Shown in pieces: positions 49,051-60,300 of a stretch of 64,000 nt of DNA (position 1 is its first letter; every line of letters starts with the position of its first letter). The stretch covers positions 186,001-250,000 of the forward strand of contig MU405217.1 in NCBI GenBank assembly GCA_022836615.1, given 5' to 3'. The translations under genes were made by a program, and so were the position numbers. The DNA is from Annulohypoxylon bovei var. microspora. Taxonomy: Eukaryota; Ascomycota; Sordariomycetes; Xylariales; Hypoxylaceae. The notes under the pieces are model-generated. The model ran no database searches and was not told the origin of the DNA. It worked only from the letters and a program-made list of their open reading frames with translations.

Positions 49051-50167
49051 TTATCGCTCGCCGGCTAGGCGGCGGCTCTGGACCTCGCCGAGGGCCTTGG
49101 TGCCGCTGAGGAAGGCGGTGGTGCTGATTACACCGATGACGGGCAGGACTTGGAACAGGTTCCAGGTGGCGAAGTACAGGTAGAAGACGGCCTCCATGGC
49201 GACGATGGACCCGAAGAAGACGCCGTGCGCGACGGGGGCGGCACCGAGCGCCTTCGGCAGGTGCGAGATGTTGGCGCCGACGACGAGCCACTGTTCACGT
49301 TATGCTGTCAGTCAAAAATACCTAATACCCAATACCTAGGGTGCGGAGGTGGATAGAACATACGCTGATGAAGAGAGTCGGGACCGTAGCCAGCACGGCG
49401 AGCACGAAGACCAGGGAGATGATCTTGGGCGGGCTCGTGGGGTCCGCGCGGAAGGTGTGGTGGATCTCCGGCTGCTTGCCGTAGCGCAGCGGCTTCTCGT
49501 AGGTGAGGGTCGCGGCGATGGGGTCGCGCGTGAGCTGGACGTCGAAGATCTCCTTCTCGAAGCCTTCGGACGAGCCGAATGAGGCAATCACGAGGGAGAC
49601 CTTGAGGGGGGAGTTCGAGACGGCGAGTTGGACGGGGAGTTCGCTCTGCTTCTGCGGGAGGTGTTAGAACACGAGTAGCGTTTAGTGCGTGACAACTAGC
49701 TAGCTAGCTCGTTAGTTGACGTACAATCTCGACAGTCGCCTTTCCGCTGTCCTTCACGGTCAGAGGGAACGGGGCCTCGAGGCCGGAGGTAGGCTCGCGG
49801 AAGACGAGGAAGGCCTGGTGCGCGCGCCGGCCCTTGCCGTTCTCCTGCGTCTTAAGCTTGAGCTTGAAGGTGTCGGCGGTGTCGAAGACCACGGGTTTCG
49901 GGAGGAAGGCGGATTTGCCGTCGAATCTAGCACACGAACTCATTAGTACACACAGTATTTGAAAATCGAAGAATTACATCTTTATTCTTAAAAATTCATA
50001 AACAAGTGCATCCGTCAGACGTACTCTCTAACATCCTTCTCCTTGCCGCCGCCGGCCTTCTTGCCGCTCACGGTGAGCTTGGCGTCGTCGAAGCCCCACG
50101 ACGAAGCCGCCTGGGCCGCGCCAGCGGCCAGGAGGAGGGGCGCTACGAACGAGTGTAGGAATCGCAT
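49051..50167 (-). CDS. SWP1: Oligosaccharyltransferase subunit ribophorin II / SWP1
   Basis: Four exons on the minus strand (50167-50025, 49926-49725, 49651-49364, 49290-49051) give 290 aa. SWP1 is an ER membrane subunit of the N-glycosylation complex, contacting WBP1 and OST2. A signal peptide (MRFLHSFVAPLLLAAGAAQA) leads into a luminal beta-rich domain (SWGFDDAKLTVSG, AHQAFLVFREPTSGLEAPF, VSLVIASFGSSEGFEKEIFD). The conserved PEIHHTFRADPTSPPKIISL segment precedes three C-terminal membrane helices. The 5' and 3' parts are very GC-rich at third positions. This is the second OST subunit in the window, besides OST5. Confidence 0.93.
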
Positions 50168-50669
50168 GGTTCGGGCTGTCGTTGCTTTGTGTGGTGGGCA
50201 ATGGCAGCTTGGAATTGGGTTTTTCGAGATTCGAAATTCGAGATTCCGAGTTGCAGCTGCGACGAAGCTTAGGTCAATTGAACAGATACCCGTTCCACTT
50301 TTTTACTTCGTGCTTGCCGACTGCTGTCGTTGTGGCTGACGTGGTTCTAAACTATCGATAAGCTCAGGTACTAGGGTACCCGCTGTTTCAACGCCTAGCC
50401 CCATAATTACAGGTACCTACTAGCAGCTGGGTGCAGCTTCAATAGTAAAAAGAAATAAACATTTTTTGTTATTTAGTAAAAAAAAATCAATGCTAATATC
50501 ACTATTATGCGAGAAGGTCTGATAGTAGAATAATAAGCCATAGTGGAAACATCTTATTCATGTGCTAAGTATGCAGGAGGGTATCTAAGTTGTCCATATC
50601 ATATATTCATATACTCAACTCCCAAGTGCTGTATCGCACTTCAACTGGGTATTGCCAACATTGCTTGCT
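50168..50669. other. SWP1 upstream region and M28 gene 3' flank
   Basis: A 502-bp spacer between two minus-strand genes. It has poly-A/T patches (50449-50490) and no coding frame. Confidence 0.5.
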
Positions 50670-51830
50670 TTATAACTCTGTCCTGTCTCTAATAGCCTCA
50701 CTCTTCTCTTTTAAGAGCGGTTGACTCAAAAACGCATCTAATTCCATCCACTCCGCAGCAAACGCCGTAACGATCTTAGCCCAATCATCCAGAGTTGGTA
50801 TATCCAAATGTTCACCATCGTCATCCATAGTATGCCACGTAGCTGGGAAAGGCGAAGGGATGACATGAAGCACATTGACCCCTCGTACCATGAAAGGCAC
50901 GTGATCATCCAGGACATACGCTGATGAGAACTGCGAGGCCTGCTTTTCAGACTCCGGGAGGAACGACCTTTTCGATTTTGAACTCAGAAGACCCAGCTTC
51001 CTCATTCTTCCCTCTATCTTGGCCATATTTTGATACGCCCAGTGCGTCGGTAGAAAATATGAGGGAACATGTGGGTTAGCCGCTCCGAGAAGATCCAAGA
51101 GCAGGAAGAGACTAATCGAGTCGAGAGGAGTCCGGTATGCTGAGAGAGCTGGATGTAATTCCGATTCCCAACTCTCAGCTAGTGCTCGTGAACCATAGAG
51201 CGAGTCCGTGGCCGTCCAAGTAACCCAAGCCTCTTCTCCGTCCAATAGCAGAATCTGAACACCCCTCTCATCGTCCATTCCTAAGCCAGCATCGCCCGAA
51301 GCTTCCAGAGCCTCCCACTTCTTCGTCATAGCCGTATCGATGCTACGGGCTACATGCATCAGCACGGCGCAAGGAGCGGCGCTATCCGTGGCTCCGATGA
51401 AACCCTCCGGTTGATACAGACTATCATAATGCGCCACCAGTGTCAACCGGCTGACATCGCCAACCTGGGCCCATGGCGGATCGCGCGTAATGATAAGGTT
51501 CGTAAAGGGGATATCTGTATCACCTGTTGCCGGGGTCTTAGACGTTGAATTATGCCACTCGATCTTCCATTCCGGCAACTGTCGCGAAAAGAAATCGACG
51601 AAATGGTGCTGCACAGCGACAGAACCCGGCGTGCCAGGGACCCGGGGTATCAAAATGGGCGACAGCAACGAGCCGGTCTTGATATCAAAATCATCGACAC
51701 CGCTAGGGATATTGCGAAGCGCGTCATCGGTCAGCTCCTCGTACGCGAAGGCGTGTGCCGAGAACATGAATACGAGTAGGGCGATGGTCCCGATACGAGC
51801 CCATTGTAGGGGCGCCCTCAGATAACTCAT
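50670..51830 (-). CDS. Secreted M28-fold glutaminyl-peptide cyclotransferase-like protein
   Basis: A single exon gives 386 aa. Family members convert N-terminal Gln to pyroglutamate using a zinc site on an M28 aminopeptidase fold. The hydrophobic N-terminus (IGTIALLVFMFSAHAFA) is a likely signal peptide or anchor. Zinc/active-site elements are visible: VAHYDS, GATDSAAPCAVLMHVAR, LLLDGEEAW and the distal His in IPSPFPATWHTMDDDGEHLD. FLLLDLLGAANP is also typical of the cyclase branch rather than of true aminopeptidases. Length matches fungal homologues. Confidence 0.92.
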   Translation of the reverse strand: MSYLRAPLQWARIGTIALLVFMFSAHAFAYEELTDDALRNIPSGVDDFDIKTGSLLSPILIPRVPGTPGSVAVQHHFVDFFSRQLPEWKIEWHNSTSKTPATGDTDIPFTNLIITRDPPWAQVGDVSRLTLVAHYDSLYQPEGFIGATDSAAPCAVLMHVARSIDTAMTKKWEALEASGDAGLGMDDERGVQILLLDGEEAWVTWTATDSLYGSRALAESWESELHPALSAYRTPLDSISLFLLLDLLGAANPHVPSYFLPTHWAYQNMAKIEGRMRKLGLLSSKSKRSFLPESEKQASQFSSAYVLDDHVPFMVRGVNVLHVIPSPFPATWHTMDDDGEHLDIPTLDDWAKIVTAFAAEWMELDAFLSQPLLKEKSEAIRDRTEL

Positions 51831-52167
51831 TGAAGTACACGATAGGACATGTGGGCGTGTCGTGCGACATCAGCATGTTCGGATTGCATAGAACACGAAA
51901 TTAGAATAGACAGGTTGCTGCTACGCGGTTTAAAGAATGGGACAGTGTCACATCGGATTAGTGAAACTTAGCCTATTTTTTAGACGCGGATAAATTATTT
52001 TAGCAGGGGCCATAGGCGCGCTAACCGCGATATGCATAAAGGGTCCTTATTGACCCACTATTCAGACATCCAATGTACATATCTATATATTACGTAATCC
52101 AACGACCCCTATTTAAATCTGATTACATAATCCACCCTAACTTTACTACCCCTATTATCACTTCACT
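51831..52167. other. Spacer upstream of the M28 gene
   Basis: A 337-bp interval with no gene, containing the promoter of the M28 gene and the 3' end of the ankyrin-subtilisin gene. Confidence 0.5.
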
Positions 52168-55100
52168 TCACTTGACTGAACTATAAAGCTTCTGCCCGAA
52201 TTTCGTAAAAGCCTCAATACGTTCTATCTCGGCATTCGGGCTCGGGCGCTGCGTCCGGAACCTGGCCAGCATCTCGCTAACGGGGTCGAGGCCCTCCCAG
52301 ACCTGGACGAAGCTGTTCGCGGTGACGGTGCCGAGGTTCGCGAAGGCGCCCCTCATGGCGTCGGGGTCGGCGACGCGGACGGCGCCGTCCTCGGGGATGC
52401 CGACGCCGACGACGTCCTCCTTGGCGCGGTTCGCCGTCTTGACCGCCAGGACGCTGGCTTTCACGCAGTAGATCACCATGGCGGCGAGCCCGGCGGCGAG
52501 CGCCGTCGCCACGCTCGACCCCGTCTCGTACTTGATCGTCCGCGCCCACCCCGCCGACATCTTCTCGAACGCGCTGCTGCCCGCCTGCTCCGCGCTCACG
52601 TCCACCCCCGGCAGCACGTACGTCACGTCCTCCGGCGTCCACTGGAACAGGGCCCCGTCGGCGCGCGCCGCCCCGATCCGGAAGAACCGGTCACGCCACG
52701 GCCCGCTCGGGTAGTCCAGCTCCGTGAACTTGCCGGCGTCGGGGGCCGAGCAGAACATGAGGACTTTTTGCTTGACGGCCTTTTCGAGGACGGCGTGTAC
52801 TGTGAGTAGATGTTAGCATTGTTTTATGATAGTCTGCTTTATTAGGTTTGTTACGGGATTATCTCGTTAGGTGATGAATTAGAGAGGGGATATAAAATGC
52901 AGAGGGGAAAACTCACGTCTATTCTTCGAGTCATTCTTATCCTTTTTCATCGGTAGTGTCCACGACATGGAAATAATGGTAGCCTTCTTGTCGAGGGCTG
53001 CTTGAATAGCCTGTAGCCGATCTCGTAATTAGGGTGTCATTCCGCGTGAGCTATTCAAAAGGTAGGTACGTACCAATGCTGCATAATCTGCGTCAATGTT
53101 GTTCTTCCCACTCTGATTGCCATACGTCTTGAGTCGTATTGGGTAGACTTTTGCCATCGGGCAAATCTGTAAAATCATGCTAGCCATAACCGTACCGTGG
53201 CCGGTCGCCGACGAGAATGGCGGGCGGACTTTACCGTCGTGGAAGTCGAAGCTCTTGCCTTCGAGTACTCGGTTGGATAAAGCGGGATCGAACATGTCAA
53301 CGCCATCGTCGATCAATGCTATGACAACATCTTCCTCTATCTTCTCGGGCGTACCTTGGTTTTGTCTCCACTCGAGGAAGTCCGCGACGGTATCTTTCCA
53401 GAAGGGGTTCATTTCTTCGGCGAATCTCGCAGCCGAGTTCAACCATCGATGCGAGTTGACGACCTTGTCAGAAGTATCGGCAGTAGGCTGAGCCGTTTCG
53501 TAGGACGTTGCCTTGTTCTTGTTTGCGTTCCATTCGATGACAATAACACTGATAGGGTCAAACGCTATGTCGGCATTGGAAACACTCTGGTTACCAGGCG
53601 TAGCGAGTCCCCGAGCCTGGATAGTTTTTCGGCTCTCATTAAGCCTAGTCTTAAATTCTTCGATCTTCTGATCTATCCACCTTGAGCTATTGTATGTCTT
53701 TCTAACCGTCAGCCAATGAGCTAGAATGGAGTCGTGTAAAATATGAAACATACCTTGTCAGAAGGTGGCTTAAACAGATGGATTGTCTGAAGTCGGGATA
53801 GCATTGGCAACCCTTCCAGCTCGCTCCAGGCTCGAAGCACAGCATTGCTGCCACTCCACCTTAAGTAGAGTTGCTTCAGCTCCCGATCCGGGACTAGCTC
53901 AGTGCCATTTTTGTTCTCGGACTCGGGAGTCTCTTTTTCAACTTTGCTGCCTACACATAAGATTGTTTCTGGGTCTAAATCTGTCTTCTGCCAGTTAAGA
54001 TTCTCGATGGTAAACCGCTCAAGACAGTTTTGGATAGCTTGATCGCTGTGAACCTTCTCCCCCGAGTCCCCAGTATCTTCAACACTCAATTTAATAATAT
54101 GGCGTACACCCTTCTTGTATAACCAGTTGAAAAAATATTCCATATCTTTACGGCCGAGGGGTCCGTATTGGGCTGTCTCGGATCGGGACTCCGCTTCTCG
54201 TTCGAGGTCGGCTAGACGACCAGTAAGCTGGACTTGAACTTGTGGCAGCGTCACGTACTGCAGCACGCTGTCAAATTTGAGGTGGGAATCATTGTTTTCG
54301 CCAAACTGCTTGACAAATTTATTCCATGGCATCTTACGGGGTAGGCGGTCGTAGTCAAAACTAATCTGAATATCTTGAGTTCTACGTCAGGAACAGTCTT
54401 CTCTGCTTCACGTTGCACATACTCACCATCCATGTTAGTGCCATATAAGAAGGAGATTGCCATCTCGGTATTCCTCGTTCTGAGGTAGTGCAGCTTTAAG
54501 CTTAGTAGGATCTTATTCGAATTCTTGTTGCAGACAGATAATTTAGGACCGCTTCTGGTGCTTTTTCGGGTACTTGGCGCAGGCCGCGTTGGTGTTTTTT
54601 CCTTTTGCTGGTCTGGTTTGCTATCGAAGCGCGCTGTATTACTCCTTTTTATTGGTGTATTTGGTGCTGCTGGTTCTTGTGGTCGAGTCGCATTGGTTGA
54701 TCGAAGCCGATTAAGATCGAGTTTAGCGGCCTCCTCTGCTTTCCTTTTCTGGCGCAACTTTTCACGGTCATCTAACTTGCTGTCGTCGTTGGCAAAACGT
54801 TCACGTGTTTCTACCTCTTGATCACCAGCTAGTCTAGCTGAGGTCATGTATCTCGAGTCTCTCGTGACAATTTGAGATCGAGGTTCTTTGAGTGCCTGCT
54901 GATCTGTCGACTTCAGAGTATCGTTTTGATCTTGTCTGTTGTTCCTGGCGGACTGGATTTGCAATTGACGCATCGTAGACGCCTTGGTATTTTGATGCTC
55001 CTGATATATTGAAGTGCCGGTCCCATCTAGAATATCCAGAAATGTCTTCTGTCCTCTCGATTTATTCCGTATTGCATCTACGTCTCTCTTTATGAAGAGG

Positions 55101-55777
55101 GCAATAAGTTCTGCTCTCACATCTGTGCATTCTCTAAAAGATACCGCGTAATGCATAGGGGTCTTGCCGAGATCATCCTGAACAGCCAACGCATCATCAC
55201 CGGCATTTTCAATTAGCAATCTGGTTGTGGCAGGGTCGAATCTTTCTTTGAGGGCGACATGAAGACATGTTCCGCTTCCTGGAGCCTTCCAACGCAAAGC
55301 CTCATTGAGTGGTTCTTCGTATATAGCTTGTCCGCTATCCTCGACGCACGTAGAGATCATGTACTCTACAAGTTGATGCTGCGAGGCTCTGATAGCCATA
55401 AAAACAGGGTTGTGCTCATCCCTGTTGCGCTGGATGAGCAGGTTTGGATGCTTCTTGACCAGCCGACGAACGAGAAGTTCAACATCGTCCGGTTTAATTC
55501 CGTCGGTATGTTTAACTATCTCGACTAGAACGTGAAGTAGATTCCCCGCAATCTCAGGTAAGAACTTTCCTGCGATTTCCCCGTAGATATCGAAGAACTT
55601 GTTAACCGCTTCATCATCAGTGAACGTCTTTTTCGTTTTTATGGCATTGCGCGCAGCCTGAAAGAGATCCACATCTGTTCTCTCCGGCGCCGTGTAGATG
55701 CCATTGCTATCCTCGGGTATTTCTGGATCACTGTCATAGAAATCTGCTGATAATTCGGGTTCAAAGCCGGCTGCCAT
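52168..55777 (-). CDS. Ankyrin-repeat protein with C-terminal subtilisin-like (S8) protease
   Basis: Five exons on the minus strand (55777-54427, 54373-53754, 53697-53074, 53010-52917, 52799-52168) give 1106 aa. The N-terminal part has ankyrin-like repeats (~110-250), e.g. TCLHVALKERFDPATTRLLIENA and LGKTPMHYAVSF, then a charged disordered linker (~270-420). A middle region follows (DIQISFDYDRLPRKMPW onwards). The C-terminal peptidase S8 domain has an apparently complete triad: Asp787 in ALIDDGVD, His824 in GHGTVMAS, Ser992 in GSSVATALAAG. The oxyanion-hole Asn position seems to be Asp (SAPDAG). No signal peptide is seen, so it is probably cytosolic. Subtilase domains are known effector modules of fungal NLR-type proteins; an immune role here is inference. 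Confidence 0.88.
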
Positions 55778-56133
55778 CTGGTACAAGATTCAGGTTCCTT
55801 GTTATTGCTATTGAAATTAAGTTAAAAATGTGGGAAATAAGTAAGTAGGTAGGTAGGTAAATAGATACCTACCTAGGTAAGTACCTAGTTAGAGGACTTC
55901 GGATCAACCTGCTGATGTCGGTTACTACGCCGTATGCTTACCACCACCCCTGCCGAGCTGAAGGACGAAGCACACAGTGCGATGGGCAAATATCGCAGTT
56001 TCTCACTAATACCTAGGTACGCTCTTTTGAGGCAAGACCCTTCATTTATTTTCAGGATGCGCATTATGCCATTACTTTAGTTTCTAAGAATCATCTCCTA
56101 ACTTGCAATTACTCACTTGTAGTAAAAGAAACG
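55778..56133. promoter_or_regulatory. Bidirectional promoter of the accessory gene pair
   Basis: A 356-bp interval separates the divergent starts of the ankyrin-subtilisin gene and the unknown 297-aa gene. It contains a long TACCTACCTAGGTA-type palindromic repeat (55841-55892). Sharing a promoter could give co-expression. Confidence 0.6.
55841..55892. repeat. TAGGTAGG...CCTACCTA palindromic repeat in the shared promoter
   Basis: GTAGGTAGGTAGGTAA on the left can pair with the TACCTACCTAGG on the right. It is the longest example of this repeat type in the window. Confidence 0.85.
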
Positions 56134-57027
56134 ATGTCTGATCTTGACCGGGATTCATTTTGCGGATGCCAAGATGACATCGAAACGGTGAACTTTGGAA
56201 TGTACGAGGTCGGTGGCGAAGAGGGGAGCGGCTTTCATGTCTTTAATGTCGCGGCAGATCAGTATCATCGAGCAGAAGTCCTTCAACGCACCGGGGCTAT
56301 TGATATTACATGTAACATCGAAAAGGTCGTCCACGGAGCGGTATCTGCGGACAGCGACCGCTATGCTTCTCTGATAGTCATGCAGTGGTTTTTCCAACCT
56401 AAGGGCTCGCGTCGGATTTCCGAGGCTACTATTGAGCTTCTCTTTGGCTCTTGCTCGGGCGATAGCGACGTTGAAGTTGAGAATGTTTCGTTTCTCGACA
56501 CGTATAGTCTGATGCCGACGATACAAGAGAGCACCGTCACCAAAGGCGGAGAGGCTACCGTTGGCATTAGTCAATTCGCCAATATCAATTTGACCGGCAA
56601 GTGGGAGAAGACGATCTCTACAACAGTCCCAGACGCAATTACGCTGAGCGGTGGGAAGCGACTTGTCAACAACAGACCTCCAAACCGCATCGCGACGTGG
56701 ACTCTGACCGAGAATCAGTCACAGCGCGGCGGTATTCCCGCCTCTTTGAAAGTCGCACTACTTGTATCGAGAGAGGACCGAGAGAAATTCTTTTGCAAAT
56801 TAGCATTTACGTGCAAGACTGACATAAAGACAACCGCCGAGAGCATCTTTAAAAAGATACCGAAGGACGATCCTGTCATTTTCCAACCAAATCCTCATGA
56901 GAAGGGGACACGGCCGAACAAGAATGTGACATATGGCGACGAGGAACTGGGAAGCATGGATCTAAACAATCTCTGCGACGTCACGTTTAGGACTGTCATC
57001 GCAGATGGACAGAAGATTTGGAAATAG
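56134..57027 (+). CDS. Beta-rich fungal protein of unknown function (297 aa)
   Basis: A single exon gives 297 aa from MSDLDRDSF. I do not recognise a named domain. Alternating hydrophobic strands suggest a beta-sandwich: RYASLIVMQWFFQPKGS, EATIELLFG, PNRIATWTLTENQSQRGGIP, ASLKVALLVSRED and KFFCKLAFTCKTD. There is no signal peptide or membrane helix. The C-terminus is polar, with SMDLNNLCDVTFRTV. It lies between the ankyrin-subtilisin gene (divergent) and the NLR-like gene (same strand, 367 bp downstream). The position suggests a shared role, but no function can be assigned. Confidence 0.78.
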   Translation: MSDLDRDSFCGCQDDIETVNFGMYEVGGEEGSGFHVFNVAADQYHRAEVLQRTGAIDITCNIEKVVHGAVSADSDRYASLIVMQWFFQPKGSRRISEATIELLFGSCSGDSDVEVENVSFLDTYSLMPTIQESTVTKGGEATVGISQFANINLTGKWEKTISTTVPDAITLSGGKRLVNNRPPNRIATWTLTENQSQRGGIPASLKVALLVSREDREKFFCKLAFTCKTDIKTTAESIFKKIPKDDPVIFQPNPHEKGTRPNKNVTYGDEELGSMDLNNLCDVTFRTVIADGQKIWK

Positions 57028-57394
57028 TGCATCTAAAAATTCTACATTTTCTTCTTGTGCATAATACCTACTACTTGACATACATCATGGAAACTTTTAG
57101 AAGAGGGGAGGCTGCGAATGAATTCTTTCACAGTGTCGTCTATTCACCGACACTGGGAAGAGTCAGACGATCCCCATGCAGTGTAACCACATCGCGTCAC
57201 CGCCAATAGGAATACACCATGGACAGTTGGGGGCCAAAGTCAGATTTCAACGTGAGTGTAGCGAGGCCGCGGCCGCGACCGCGACCGCGAACACATCCTC
57301 CCTCACCTCACTTTAGATCTTAGAATAACTATATGTAGGTAATCTTCACAAGGAACTAAGGTAGAGTTTTGATACTCATACATTATTTAGGACG
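57028..57394. promoter_or_regulatory. Spacer upstream of the NLR-like gene
   Basis: A 367-bp spacer containing a CG-rich repeat of GCGACC/GCGGCC units (57268-57293), which stands out from its surroundings. No coding frame is supported. Confidence 0.5.
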
Positions 57395-60300
57395 ATGGTA
57401 GAACCTGACTCTATTGTTAATGAGGCTGTACCTCTAGCGCCGGAGGCGTCCAAACAACCACAGGTAGAGGCACAGGCTTCAAACGTGGATCCGAATGCAC
57501 CTAATGATAAAGATGGAGAGAAGAATCAAGACATACCGACAGATTCATTCTCCGAAAGTGAGGAAAACTCCGAGGAACGCGAGCTTGGACTTGATATCAA
57601 TTCCCCCTGGGGCTGGTCTGGTTCTGACTATGATGATTTTGAGTACGAGAGCAATTTATCATGGCATTTTCAAATCTAATACTAATACTATACAGTGTCA
57701 TTACCGTTCACGGTGTACGCGATGACTATAAGACCTCCTGGATTAATAACGAGGGTGGCTGGTGGGTGAAGAGCGACCTATTCGATCGCCTGGTTGTCAG
57801 ACAAGTCGACTATTCATATGAGATTGACAAGAACTCAAAACTCTATGAACCGAACGGCATCAGTCTACATGCGAATATACTCATCGAGGAGTATGCCAAA
57901 GTCCGTGGGAAGCTCAAGGAGGTAATTAGGCCCTCGAGCATGCATTTCATATTAAGGCATAACCTTGAATAGGTACCTACCTAGATAGCTAACGATCATA
58001 GACTGAAGTCGACCGTCCCATCATATGGATTTGCCATGATTTAGGAGGCACGATAGTGAAAGAGGTATCTTCCAACTCTTGATTATTATTCCAAGGCCAT
58101 AGAAGGGGTTTCCATATAAAAGGGGGTTACGATGGTTATATTTAGCCACCAGTTAACTTTAATAGGCACTTTCTATTGCCATGGAACATCCTTCAAAGTA
58201 TGGGAAGATCCCTATGCTAACTACGGCGATTGTGAGTAACAAACTCAAGGTTATTCGTTCTACTAATTGCTTTGTTAGATCTTCATGGGCACACCCCATT
58301 ATTTCCGATCAATCGATGATCTCGAGGACCAATTGCACAAGCTTATTCTCCTTCCAGGCCCTGAGATAAGAGAAAGGGTATTGAGTAAGGTCAAAAACCT
58401 TGCACGCCAGGTTAACAAGATCAATCACAATTTCTTAGCTACCAAGATCTTGGATCGTGCTGCCATATTCAACGTCTATAGCGATGTTTTTCCTAGAACC
58501 CCAGAAGATCCACCTGATCCAGTCACCCCATTCCAGCCATGTGCGCACTTCATAGGACAAGCCTTTGAGGCAGTTGGGCGACTCCGATGTAGATATATAG
58601 ACCACGTGGACCTCATTCGAGGTGATCCGAAGCGCGAGTGGATTCCAACGGTATTTAAAATCTTCAGTAGTAGCGGATGTAGTAAGTTCTCCATCTCTCT
58701 AGCACGGGTAAGATGAGTTGAGTTTCTAATTACAAATGAAATGGTAGCTATTAAGGTCAATTATCGTATCCTTCAATTCCAGGCACTACTTCTTTCTCTC
58801 GCACCCCCAACTCGAGTCTTAGATAGGCCCTATTATCTTCCAGGCGAAGCGGTACCTCCCGTTGTAGAATGGATCTACAACCAAGAAGCGTTCGAAACCT
58901 TCTCCGAAGGTGGCTTGGGTCCAAGAATCATACACATCCATGCCAATGGACATCCATCCGTCGATATATCGGAGGTATCCCGTCTCTTCTATTCCTATCA
59001 TGACTACAGACCTATTAGTTTCACTAAAAGGCTTCCGGATAGGTCGATTGTGTATTTCGAGTTCAACAAACAAGATTCTCGATATAACACTATTTCGTCT
59101 CTGTTGACGTACTCAATTAACGTCATTATTTGGCGCTTCTGGAATGAGTCATCTCGTATGATAACTGGAGAGTTCACATTCTTGAATGACATACATTCAT
59201 GGTCACTCGAGGACCTGTATCAACTATATACTAATCTCAGAGGTATGACCGCAGCTGTAAATCTCACTATTTTTATTAGTTGCTTCGATCAGTGCCCCGA
59301 GAACCAGAGACAATGGTTTCTTAGTCGTGTTCTAGAAGAGCAAAGTTACAGCGAGAGAAAGTACAGCATGATCATATCAACGTGGTCTGTTCATGGGCTA
59401 GGCGTTAAATCTTTGACTGGCAAAGCGGACATTAACCTTGAACATTGCCCCGCGACTTGCAAGTCGATCGAGCGGTTAGCCGAAAGCCTTCAACTGGGTT
59501 TGATCAGTTTAATAGAAAGGCGGCCTATCTATCAGGATTTTCAACCACAGATCAAGAAACTACTCGAGGAATGTGAAGAGGAATCACATTTGGGACATAT
59601 CATTTTGACCTGGGTTGAAAACAACCATCGAGGCCAGCCGAAACTCGAGATTGCGGAACAGATCGGAAAACTATACCCTCCGACGACAGAGAATATTGTC
59701 CAAGTAGTCATCTCTTCATTAGAGCCCAGGCTTCAACTAAGAGCTAAGAACGTCTTCAATTGGGTCAAACATGCGCTAGAGCCATGGTCAACTGAGTCCT
59801 TAGCCGATGCACTCTCGGTCTACGAGTCCCACGATGACGAGCCTTCTTTCAATGACATCGATGTAGATATCATGATGGGCGAAATAGAGAAGGCACTTAG
59901 CGGAATAATCACTATCAATAATCGCGACGTTAAGTTCAGTCATCCTTCGTTTTACCACGCACGCGAAGTAGGCATCGAAGGGAGCCCAGAAGAACGGACT
60001 GCCAGAGTCAATAGTATCATAGCAGAGGCATGCTTACGTTACTTCCAGTATAAGGGTGTTCAGGAGGCGCTCGCAGAGTTTTCCTCGAAGAACCTTGACG
60101 GGGGCCCATGGGCGAAGTCACTTGATGTAGCCATGATTTCTTATCGAAGAGACAGCATGGCCGAGTACGCCATCCGATTTTGGCCCCAACACTACAAGGC
60201 CAGCGGACAATTCAAACCTAGCAAGCTTGTTTACAAGTTATTTGCTAGCAAAGAAGCTCGAGCTAGCTGGGAAATCCCTTTTTGGCTTTTTGAGAATCCA

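Noticed and set aside
52277..52642. Arg/Gly-rich 121-codon frame inside the subtilase exon
   Set aside because: Low-complexity shadow of a GC-rich exon that encodes the catalytic serine region.
58741..58747. ATG at 58741 as start of a separate 1436-aa ankyrin protein
   Set aside because: Upstream exons form a continuous SesB-type hydrolase in phase with it, so this ATG is taken to lie at the end of an intron rather than being a gene start.
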